Origin: Desulfuromonadales bacterium
Lineage (GTDB): Bacteria > Desulfobacterota > Desulfuromonadia > Geobacterales > Pseudopelobacteraceae
Reading direction: 5' to 3'
Assembly (NCBI GenBank): GCA_015688915.1
Contig: JAATGX010000115.1
Span: forward strand, 1 to 7,576
Length of the DNA: 7,576 bases
Numbering within the stretch: the first letter of the stretch is position 1; each line of letters opens with the position of its first letter. Both the position numbers and the translations under genes were made by a program. Positions 1-7,576 of the stretch are shown here, piece by piece. A model generated the notes under the pieces. It saw nothing but the letters and a program-made list of their open reading frames with translations, was not told where the DNA came from and did no database searches.

Positions 1-1
1 G

Positions 2-58
2 CTGGTCAGCAGATACAATGCCAAAGACCTGAAGCAGCGCTTGATCCTGAGTAAGTAG
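2..58 (+). CDS. C-terminal tail of an unrecognised protein (partial)
   Basis: Frame 2 is open from the window edge and stops at TAG 56-58. It reads as an 18-residue tail, LVSRYNAKDLKQRLILSK, with a lysine/arginine-rich helical character typical of a real protein end. The other two + frames stop at TGA 30-32 and TAA 52-54 and give less protein-like text. Nothing here allows the family to be named. The call rests only on composition and frame, so it could be wrong. No hairpin followed by a T-run is obvious directly after the stop. Confidence 0.35.
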   Translation: MVSRYNAKDLKQRLILSK

Positions 59-112
59 ACCCCCTTCACCCTGCGGAACCTCCTGTAAAACCTCTTTCCG
101 TTGAACCGCAAA

Positions 113-160
113 GCCATTCATCGTCCGATTCTGCCATTCAGGTCCCCTTTCCCGCCATTC
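113..160 (+). repeat. Phased GCCATTC direct repeat
   Basis: The heptamer GCCATTC occurs at 113-119, 133-139 and 154-160, that is at intervals of 20 and 21 bases, about two helical turns. A weaker copy, GGCATTTTC, follows at 179-187. The copies lie on one face of the helix, upstream of the dehydrogenase gene, as expected for tandem binding of an activator. No regulator is identified and chance is not excluded. Confidence 0.35.
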
Positions 161-255
161 GGCACAATTCAGTTTCCCGGCATTTTCTCCTGGCTTATGT
201 TCAACCCATCTAAAAAATTTGGAGGAACTGCCTCAAGACGCTCCGTCCTTTCTCA

Positions 256-284
256 TGTGGATAAAGGATTGGAACGTATCCACA
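256..284. promoter_or_regulatory. Inverted TGTGGAT/ATCCACA dyad (two DnaA-box-like sites)
   Basis: TGTGGAT at 256-262 and ATCCACA at 278-284 form a perfect 7-bp inverted repeat with centres 22 bases apart. Bases 256-264 read TTATCCACA on the minus strand, a perfect DnaA box. Bases 276-284 read GTATCCACA on the + strand, one base from it. The pair ends 40 bases before the start codon of the dehydrogenase gene. It could be a DnaA site, an operator for another dimeric regulator, or an RNA hairpin in the leader. Confidence 0.35.
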
Positions 285-324
285 GGCGAATCCTTCATTA
301 CACCACACAGTGAAGGAGAACGGC

Positions 325-1551
325 ATGTCTGAAGAACCGAACGAGTCCACGGGACAGGAAGAGACGACAACAGGGGTGAGCCGCCGGAGTTTCATCAAGA
401 CCGCGGCGGCCGTGGGAGCGGGTGTGCTGGCTGTGCAGGGCATGGGCCGCAAGGATGCCATGGCGGCCGAGGATGTGAAGAGGGAAGCCAAGGCCGCTTC
501 GGCGGCGGCTGCGGGGGGAGGGGCAAAAAAACTCTCCGATGTGCTCAAGGCGGCTCGCGAAAAAATGTATCCACGCTGCCGCGTCTGTCCCGAATGTGAC
601 GGGGTGGCATGTTCCGGAGAGGTGCCGGGCATGGGGGGGATCGACTCGGGCAGGGCATTCAGAAACAACCTCCAGGCCCTGGCCGCTTACGATCTGAAAA
701 TGCTGACCTTCCACGAGGTAAAGAAGCCGGATACCACCCTGACCCTGTTCGGTGCCAAGCTCTCCATGCCGATCCTTTCGGGCGTTACCGGCGGTGTAAC
801 CTATAACATGGGGCTGGGAGGCAAGGTTGGCGAAGAGGAGTATGCCGAAGGAATAATCGGTGGCTGTGTTCTGGCCGGTACCATGGGCTTTGCCGCTGAC
901 GGAATCGGAGACCCGCTCTCAGTCTACGAGACCAGGCTGAAAACCGTGAGCAAGTACCGCGGGCATGCGGTGGCGCAGATCAAGCCGCGCACCCAGGCCG
1001 AGATCATCGAACGGATCCGCCTTATTGAGCAGACCGGCGCGCCGTTTTTTGCACTCGATATCGATTCGGCCGGCCGGGCTTCACGCGCCCTGCCAGGCAA
1101 GACCGTGGAGACAAAAACCCTCAAGCAACTCCGGGAGATCGCCAAGTCAACCAGGCTTCCCTTTCTGATCAAAGGCATCATGACGCCCGAGGAGGCATTG
1201 ATGGCCCTGGATATTGGTGCCGCGGGGATTGTTGTTTCCAACCATGGCGGCCGGGTTCTGGACCATACGCCGGGAACCGCCCGGGTGTTGCCGGCCATTG
1301 CGGACAAGGTGAAAGGCCGGATGGTTGTCCTTGCCGACGGCGGAGTGCGCTACGGAGCCGATGTGCTGAAGATGCTCGCCCTGGGGGCAAATGCCGTGCT
1401 GGTCGGGCGGCCGCTGGTACGCGGGTCGGTGGGTGGCGGAGCGGAAGGCGTTGCGCTCATGCTGCAGAAGATGAATGAAGAGCTGGTCGTGGCGATGACG
1501 TTGACCGGTACCGCGGACGTGAAAAAAGTGAGCAGGAACATTCTGGCATAA
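325..1551 (+). CDS. Tat-exported FMN-dependent alpha-hydroxy-acid dehydrogenase homologue
   Basis: The product has 408 residues. ATG 325 is preferred over an in-frame GTG at 310 because AAGGAG at 314-318 sits just upstream of it. Residues 19-25 (SRRSFIK) are a near-perfect twin-arginine motif, followed by an alanine/glycine-rich segment and a likely cleavage site at AMA (45-47), so the enzyme should act in the periplasm. Residues 120-400 resemble the FMN TIM barrel of the glycolate oxidase/lactate dehydrogenase/flavocytochrome b2 family. Lys283 lies in LIKG. His307, the catalytic base, and Arg310 lie in SNHGGR. ADGG (337-340) and VGRP (360-363) form the phosphate-binding end. The usual N-terminal strand with the active-site Tyr is replaced by a cysteine cluster at C85, C88, C91 and C96, as I recall from a clostridial branch of cytosolic homologues. 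The substrate is unknown; lactate or glycolate is only a guess. The acceptor may be the next gene's cytochrome. Confidence 0.85.
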   Translation: MSEEPNESTGQEETTTGVSRRSFIKTAAAVGAGVLAVQGMGRKDAMAAEDVKREAKAASAAAAGGGAKKLSDVLKAAREKMYPRCRVCPECDGVACSGEVPGMGGIDSGRAFRNNLQALAAYDLKMLTFHEVKKPDTTLTLFGAKLSMPILSGVTGGVTYNMGLGGKVGEEEYAEGIIGGCVLAGTMGFAADGIGDPLSVYETRLKTVSKYRGHAVAQIKPRTQAEIIERIRLIEQTGAPFFALDIDSAGRASRALPGKTVETKTLKQLREIAKSTRLPFLIKGIMTPEEALMALDIGAAGIVVSNHGGRVLDHTPGTARVLPAIADKVKGRMVVLADGGVRYGADVLKMLALGANAVLVGRPLVRGSVGGGAEGVALMLQKMNEELVVAMTLTGTADVKKVSRNILA

Positions 1552-1561
1552 CGACATTTTT

Positions 1562-1636
1562 GATGATGGCGCGGCGGGCGTTGATCAAGGGGCGTCCAGG
1601 GTAACGGACGGGATCGGCCCGCCCTGTCCCATCATC
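1562..1636 (+). ncRNA. Intercistronic nested stem-loop between dehydrogenase and cytochrome
   Basis: Nearly the whole 95-base gap folds on itself. GATGATGG 1562-1569 pairs with CCATCATC 1629-1636. GGCGGGC 1573-1579 pairs with GCCCGCC 1617-1623. CGTCC 1593-1597 pairs with GGACG 1606-1610. The three stems are nested. The structure stops two bases before the GGAG ribosome binding site of the cytochrome gene. There is no T-run after it, so it is not a normal terminator. Likely roles are mRNA processing, stabilisation of one cistron, or control of cytochrome translation; these are inferences. Confidence 0.5.
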
Positions 1637-1646
1637 CGGAGATACC

Positions 1647-1946
1647 ATGCGAAACGTGACTTTGTGCATAACCCTCTTCGCTGTAATCGCTCTGGGCGGA
1701 ACAGTATTCGCGACCAGCAACAAAGCTTTGTTGTACGGGGGAGCGGGGCAGGGGAGGGTGATTTTTGACGGACGGCTGCACGCATCCAGAGGGCTTGTGT
1801 GCAACGATTGCCACAGCAGGATATTCGATACTAAAAAAAAGGCGCTGATCACCATGGACGATCATGAGAAGGACGTGGCATGTTTTGTCTGTCATAACGG
1901 CCGCAAAGCCTTCAACGATTGCGAGATGTGTCACAGAAAATTCTGA
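1647..1946 (+). CDS. Triheme c7-type periplasmic cytochrome c
   Basis: The product has 99 residues, with GGAG at 1638-1641 before ATG 1647. A signal peptide (about 1-22, ending VFA) sends it to the periplasm, leaving a mature domain of roughly 77 residues, the size of the small c7 cytochromes of Geobacter. Three haem-binding motifs are present: CNDCH (52-56), CFVCH (79-83) and CEMCH (92-96). Their order and spacing, with VIFDGRLH before the first and CxxCH-x8-CxxCH at the end, fit the c(7)-type triheme domain. Only H45 and H73 remain as distal histidines, so one haem lacks a histidine sixth ligand. The glycine at 42 stands where c7 proteins usually have the first His of FxHxxH. It follows the exported dehydrogenase and is the obvious candidate for its electron acceptor, which is inference. 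Confidence 0.87.
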   Translation: MRNVTLCITLFAVIALGGTVFATSNKALLYGGAGQGRVIFDGRLHASRGLVCNDCHSRIFDTKKKALITMDDHEKDVACFVCHNGRKAFNDCEMCHRKF

Positions 1947-1980
1947 GCCGGCCTACGAAAACAGAGAGGAGAATTGTCGA

Positions 1981-2739
1981 ATGAAAAATTCATACCGGAT
2001 TTTCGGCCTTGCAATGGGTGCTGTGATGATGTTTTGCCAGGCCCAGGCTGCCCTGGCCGAGGATGTCAGGCTGAGTGGCGCGGCCAGTGTGGTTGCCGAC
2101 CTGGTAGCCCCGCACCAGGTCGCGGTGGAGAAGGCTTCGGGAATAAAACTGCTTGTGGATAAAAGTAATGCCGGTAAAGGATTGATCGACCTGATCGACG
2201 GCAAATGCGACGCCGCCATGGCATCCGCGTCACTGGAGGCCACGGTGAAAGCGGCAAAATCAGCCGGGCTCGTGAAGCCGGTGCCGGATTTGAAGATGCA
2301 TGTTCTGGCCACGTCAGAGGTCGTTTTTATTGTCCATCCGCGCAATACGGTGAAAACTCTCAGTTGGGAACAGATCAGGGATATACATACCGGCAAGGTC
2401 ACCAACTGGAAGGAACTGGGAGGCAGGGATATACCCATCACCGTGTACACCGATGCCAAGGCCAGCGCAACGCGCGGCCTGATCAAGCAGGTGGTAATGG
2501 CCAATAGCGAATACGCGCCCAGTGCCAGGGCTGTTGATTTCGTTAAAGAGGTTAACGACAGGGTGGCCCTGGATGAAAGCGGTATAGGCGGCCTGGGCCG
2601 GGGATTTGTCGATCCCGGCAAGGTGAATATCGTTGATACCAGGAAGATCGAGCGGCCGCTCGGTTTCATAACGGTAGGTGCACCTTCCGTAAAGGTTCAA
2701 AAGGTGATGGATGCTTTCAAAGCAGCCAGCGCTCGGTAA
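1981..2739 (+). CDS. PstS-like periplasmic substrate-binding protein, ligand uncertain
   Basis: The product has 252 residues. GAGAGGAG at 1964-1971 selects ATG 1981; an upstream in-frame start would overlap the cytochrome gene and bury the signal peptide. Residues 1-26, ending ALA before ED, form the signal peptide. The rest is a type-2 periplasmic binding domain of the PstS-like class: GAASVVADL (33-41), SNAGKG (62-67) and the diagnostic stretch from VKTLSWEQIRDI through TNWKELGG (124-148) all match this family. The loop that in PstS carries Arg and GSGT for phosphate reads TDAKASAT (157-164), lacking both, so phosphate binding is doubtful. No ABC permease or ATPase is linked; the gene lies 34 bases after the cytochrome and 23 before tatA. 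It may be a scavenging or sensing protein, or a partner of the redox enzymes. Annotation as 'phosphate-binding' would be over-specific. Confidence 0.8.
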   Translation: MKNSYRIFGLAMGAVMMFCQAQAALAEDVRLSGAASVVADLVAPHQVAVEKASGIKLLVDKSNAGKGLIDLIDGKCDAAMASASLEATVKAAKSAGLVKPVPDLKMHVLATSEVVFIVHPRNTVKTLSWEQIRDIHTGKVTNWKELGGRDIPITVYTDAKASATRGLIKQVVMANSEYAPSARAVDFVKEVNDRVALDESGIGGLGRGFVDPGKVNIVDTRKIERPLGFITVGAPSVKVQKVMDAFKAASAR

Positions 2740-2762
2740 CTGACTCGATAAAGGAGATAGTC

Positions 2763-2942
2763 ATGTTCGGTTTTGGCGTTCCGGAACTGCTTATTGTGGG
2801 AACAATCGTGATGCTGATATTTGGTGTGGGGAGACTGCCGGAATTAGGTGCTTCTGTCGGTGAGGCCATTGGCGGCTTCAGGAAGGCTGTTGATGGCAAG
2901 GATCACGTTGCGTTGAATCCACAGAAAGATTTGAATGCATAA
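2763..2942 (+). CDS. tatA: TatA/TatE-type twin-arginine translocase subunit
   Basis: This is a 59-residue protein with AAGGAG at 2751-2756, six bases before ATG 2763. It has the complete TatA plan: a short periplasmic N-terminus, a transmembrane helix with the polar Glu8 (PELLIVGTIVMLIF, 7-20), the FG hinge (20-21), an amphipathic helix containing RLPELG (24-29) and GEAIGGFRKA (33-42), and a short polar tail. It should oligomerise in the inner membrane to form the Tat passage for folded proteins. No tatC or tatB is in view. Its position as the last gene of a unit whose first gene has a twin-arginine signal suggests a dedicated or extra TatA. TatB is unlikely because the C-terminal tail is so short. 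Confidence 0.93.
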   Translation: MFGFGVPELLIVGTIVMLIFGVGRLPELGASVGEAIGGFRKAVDGKDHVALNPQKDLNA

Positions 2943-3103
2943 AGTTAGTAGTTGAGGTGGAAGCCTCCGGTGGTAGTGACAGCTTGTATGAGCAAGCGGT
3001 CGGACCGGCCATGCCGTCCGAAATCAAACTGCCACGAGGAGGCTTCCATGAACTCACCATCGACCCGGACATTCACAAGAAGATTCTTCTTCTGATGAAA
3101 TGA
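2942..3103 (+). pseudogene. Possible 3' remnant of a lost gene (53-codon open frame)
   Basis: A frame overlapping the tatA stop runs to TGA 3101-3103 and ends PDIHKKILLLMK. It has protein-like composition (KLVVEVEASGGSDSLYEQ at its start) and codon use like the neighbours, but no good start codon or ribosome binding site. It could be the tail of a deleted or frameshifted gene. The same bases also make the structured element at 2958-3048, so the protein-like look may be accidental. I recognise no family. Confidence 0.2.
2958..3048 (+). ncRNA. Candidate structured RNA element (three-way-junction fold)
   Basis: A 91-base segment can fold almost completely. The outer stem is TGGAAGCCTCC 2958-2968 with GGAGGCTTCCA 3038-3048, 11 perfect pairs. 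It continues, after a small internal loop, as 2970-2977 with 3028-3035, 8 pairs including U2974-G3031. The junction carries a hairpin GCTTG 2982-2986/CAAGC 2993-2997 and a second hairpin, 3000-3009 with 3013-3021, with one bulged C (3005) and loop CAT. The wobble pair favours the + strand. There is no T-run, so it is not a standard terminator. I do not recognise a known riboswitch or intron domain. It may be the 3' end structure of the tatA transcript, a small RNA, or a remnant of a mobile element end. Confidence 0.45.
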
Positions 3104-3211
3104 TAGAAATTCCCTCCAAGTTCCAATCCATGCATACACGTTCGATGAACCCCACCCCTGCCTCTGTTTCCATTTCATAATCAGCCGGTTATGTAAACAC
3201 AAAAATCATGA

Positions 3212-3240
3212 TTGACAAACCGGAATCAATCTGGTTTCAT
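3212..3240 (+). promoter_or_regulatory. Sigma70-like promoter with overlapping operator-like dyad, upstream of pyc
   Basis: TTGACA at 3212-3217 is a perfect -35 hexamer. After exactly 17 bases comes TTTCAT 3235-3240, four of six matches to TATAAT. The spacer is filled by an inverted repeat, AAACCGGA 3217-3224 and TCTGGTTT 3230-3237, with one mismatch and a 5-base centre. A dimeric repressor bound there would block RNA polymerase. The start of transcription would be near 3247, giving a leader of about 73 bases to pyc. The regulator is not identified. Confidence 0.5.
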
Positions 3241-3262
3241 GCCGCCACCTGAATCGCGTAAC

Positions 3263-3298
3263 TATTCAAAATAACTGAATAATTTTAGTTTAACTAAA
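3263..3298. promoter_or_regulatory. Two AT-rich dyads in the pyc leader
   Basis: TATTCA 3263-3268 and TGAATA 3276-3281 form one inverted repeat. TTTAGTT 3284-3290 and AACTAAA 3292-3298 form a 15-base odd palindrome. The stretch is much richer in A and T than the surrounding DNA and ends just before the pyc ribosome binding site (GGAGGAG 3309-3315). It may hold regulator sites or an additional promoter. The stems are too weak to be a terminator. Confidence 0.35.
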
Positions 3299-3319
3299 TA
3301 TTTCGTCCGGAGGAGTCAG

Positions 3320-6766
<3,447 letters not shown>

Positions 6767-6768
6767 GG

Positions 6769-6815
6769 TGCCGGAGGCCCGTGAGGGCGAACCGGCATGT
6801 GCGGTCGCGTACTGC
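6769..6815 (+). other. Two hairpins in the pyc 3' untranslated region
   Basis: Immediately after the pyc stop, TGCCGG 6769-6774 pairs with CCGGCA 6792-6797. Inside it GCCC 6777-6780 pairs with GGGC 6785-6788 across GTGA, a GNRA-type tetraloop. Next GCGGT 6801-6805 pairs with ACTGC 6811-6815 with one G-U pair. With the terminator that follows, three stem-loops stand in series. They probably protect the message 3' end; another role is not excluded. Confidence 0.4.
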
Positions 6816-6824
6816 TGATTCGTA

Positions 6825-6856
6825 AAGGGAGGCTCCAGAGGGGGCCTCCCTTGTTT
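6825..6856 (+). terminator. Intrinsic terminator of pyc
   Basis: AAGGGAGGCTCC 6825-6836 pairs with GGGGCCTCCCTT 6841-6852, twelve pairs with one G-U, across the loop AGAG. TTGTTT (6851-6856) follows the GC-rich part. It lies 58 bases after the pyc stop codon and should end the pyc transcript. Confidence 0.85.
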
Positions 6857-6879
6857 AGTTAATGAAATCGTCTCCTTCC

Positions 6880-6908
6880 TTGACAGACAAGTCAAATATG
6901 ATACTTTA
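6880..6908 (+). promoter_or_regulatory. Promoter-like site between two terminators
   Basis: TTGACA at 6880-6885 is a perfect -35 hexamer and starts an inverted repeat, TTGAC 6880-6884 with GTCAA 6891-6895. The -10 region is less clear: TACTTT 6902-6907 (16-base spacer) or overlapping AT-rich alternatives. It lies just past the pyc terminator, so it could start the transcript that meets the hairpin at 6957, or the receptor gene message. Confidence 0.4.
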
Positions 6909-6956
6909 TATCCACTTTTCATTAACGTAGAATATGCACCTTGATGAATCTTGGGC

Positions 6957-7006
6957 AAAGGCGCCGAAAAACCGATAACATGGTATTTCCGGCGCCTTTT
7001 TCGTTT
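6957..7006 (+). terminator. Intrinsic terminator or attenuator upstream of receptor gene
   Basis: AAAGGCGCCG 6957-6966 pairs perfectly with CGGCGCCTTT 6990-6999. The loop can pair further (AAA 6968-6970 with TTT 6986-6988, ACC 6971-6973 with GGT 6982-6984). TTTTT runs from 6997 to 7001, then C and more T. This is a classic rho-independent terminator in a place with no coding gene before it. It ends either a short RNA or a prematurely stopped leader of the gene at 7086. Confidence 0.85.
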
Positions 7007-7085
7007 TGTGGGAAGAGTGGGTTCAGTAACAGAATCAGCGTTTCCACATGGGCAAGATCGCCGATTGAACAGAGGAGCAGTTTCG

Positions 7086-7576
7086 ATGAAGCTGCCGCCC
7101 AGAGCCAAAGAGGGGGCCAAGATCATGTTGCTTTCACCGATAATTCATTTGATGGGCCAATTGAGGATCAGCCAGAAGGTTTTGCTGCTTGTCGTCATCA
7201 CGACGATACCCCTGGCCATGATGTCCTATTACCTGGTGGCCGAGACGGGGGAGAATATCGATTTCTCGGCAAAGGAACGGCTCGGCATGAAATGCATGCC
7301 CCATGCCTATGCCCTGCTCGAGTCGGCGATCAAGCAACGCTTGGACGGCACCGGCAAGGTGGATAGCGCCGCTTTCGAGGGGGCGGTCAATCGAGTCGCA
7401 AAGGGGCTGCTCTCCAAGGATGCCGCGGATGCGCTGAGAAGAGCCTCCAGCGCCCAGGCGGGAAATGCCGATGCCATCGGCGACGCTGCCGTCGCGGCCA
7501 TCGCGGATATCGCGGACAACTCGAACCTGACACTTGACCCGGATGTGGACAGCTACTACCTGATGGACATACTGAC
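7086..7576 (+). CDS. Membrane receptor N-terminus, probably methyl-accepting chemotaxis protein (partial)
   Basis: The frame is open for 163 codons and runs off the window. GAGGAG at 7072-7077 sits eight bases before ATG 7086; ATG 7125 is a less supported alternative. A basic cytoplasmic N-terminus of about 31 residues leads to one transmembrane helix (about 32-52, VLLLVVITTIPLAMMSYYLV). A helical extracytoplasmic segment follows, with IDFSAKERLG (58-67) and NSNLTLDPDVDSYYLMD (145-161). These two signatures recur in the sensing region of chemoreceptors, and of some other HAMP-containing sensors, in this bacterial group. The second helix, HAMP and signalling domains would lie beyond the window, so a histidine kinase or diguanylate cyclase is not excluded. 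The ligand is unknown. A terminator-like hairpin lies 80-130 bases upstream and may attenuate its transcription. Confidence 0.72.
   Translation, partial: MKLPPRAKEGAKIMLLSPIIHLMGQLRISQKVLLLVVITTIPLAMMSYYLVAETGENIDFSAKERLGMKCMPHAYALLESAIKQRLDGTGKVDSAAFEGAVNRVAKGLLSKDAADALRRASSAQAGNADAIGDAAVAAIADIADNSNLTLDPDVDSYYLMDIL

Noticed and set aside
161..176. Sigma54 promoter suggested by GGCAC in the leader
   Set aside because: The required GC dinucleotide ten bases after GG is absent.
101..313. 70-codon + frame in the leader
   Set aside because: Non-ATG start, no ribosome binding site, and a low-quality sequence rich in Pro, Phe and Arg.
310..324. GTG at 310 as the start of the dehydrogenase
   Set aside because: The Shine-Dalgarno sequence AAGGAG at 314-318 lies downstream of it and is correctly spaced for ATG 325.
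1..324. Replication origin, because of the DnaA-box pair
   Set aside because: Only two boxes, no AT-rich unwinding region and no dnaA, dnaN or similar neighbours.
1864..1980. Longer start for the binding protein at 1864
   Set aside because: It would overlap two haem motifs of the cytochrome gene in another frame and put about 39 residues before a clear signal peptide. ATG 1981 has a good ribosome binding site.
3075..3092. AAGAAGATTCTTCTT palindrome as a terminator
   Set aside because: The stem is AT-rich and nearly loopless and is not followed by a clean T-run.
2945..3202. 85-codon minus-strand frame after tatA
   Set aside because: It has no recognisable domain or good ribosome binding site and is crossed by the inverted repeats of the structured element. 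The + reading looks at least as protein-like.
7060..7067. GCCGATTG as a FliA (sigma28) -10 box for the chemoreceptor
   Set aside because: No matching -35 box lies at the required distance, and the start site would fall on the ribosome binding site.
6941..7366. 141-codon + frame across the terminator and receptor start
   Set aside because: It begins inside a terminator region and overlaps the receptor gene, which has a proper ribosome binding site, membrane helix and family signatures in another frame.

Overview
The window looks like chromosomal DNA of a Geobacter/Pelobacter-type deltaproteobacterium (Desulfuromonadales/Geobacterales). The signs are a multihaem c7-type cytochrome, a single-chain pyruvate carboxylase of 1148 residues, an N-terminal receptor fragment of the type abundant in this group, and moderately high GC with strong Shine-Dalgarno sites. 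The species assignment is inference. All genes lie on the + strand and there is no mobile element or CRISPR array.

Layout. Bases 2-58 are probably the last codons of an unrecognised gene. A 266-base leader (59-324) carries a phased GCCATTC repeat and an inverted pair of DnaA-box-like 9-mers. Four closely spaced genes follow: a Tat-exported FMN-dependent alpha-hydroxy-acid dehydrogenase homologue with an N-terminal four-cysteine cluster (325-1551), a triheme periplasmic cytochrome c (1647-1946), a PstS-like periplasmic binding protein with a degenerate ligand loop (1981-2739), and a 59-residue TatA-type translocase subunit (2763-2942). The 377-base gap to pyruvate carboxylase contains a strongly folded element (2958-3048), a sigma70-like promoter overlapping an 8-bp dyad (3212-3240) and two AT-rich dyads. 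Pyruvate carboxylase (3320-6766) is intact and ends in a three-hairpin 3' region with a strong intrinsic terminator. About 100 bases later a promoter-like site and a second intrinsic terminator could delimit a short RNA. The window ends inside a membrane receptor gene, probably a methyl-accepting chemotaxis protein (7086 onward).

How the genes may work together. The dehydrogenase-cytochrome-binding protein-TatA group reads as one periplasmic redox unit. A flavoenzyme folded in the cytoplasm would be exported by Tat, aided by a linked TatA, and would pass electrons from a 2-hydroxy acid to the triheme cytochrome. The pairing and the signals are visible in the sequence; the substrate, the electron path and the role of the binding protein are inference. 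Pyruvate carboxylase supplies oxaloacetate for the TCA cycle and appears to be a separate transcription unit. I consider the four-gene unit the best candidate for an undescribed system. The structured RNAs at 1562-1636 and 2958-3048 are the best unexplained non-coding signals.
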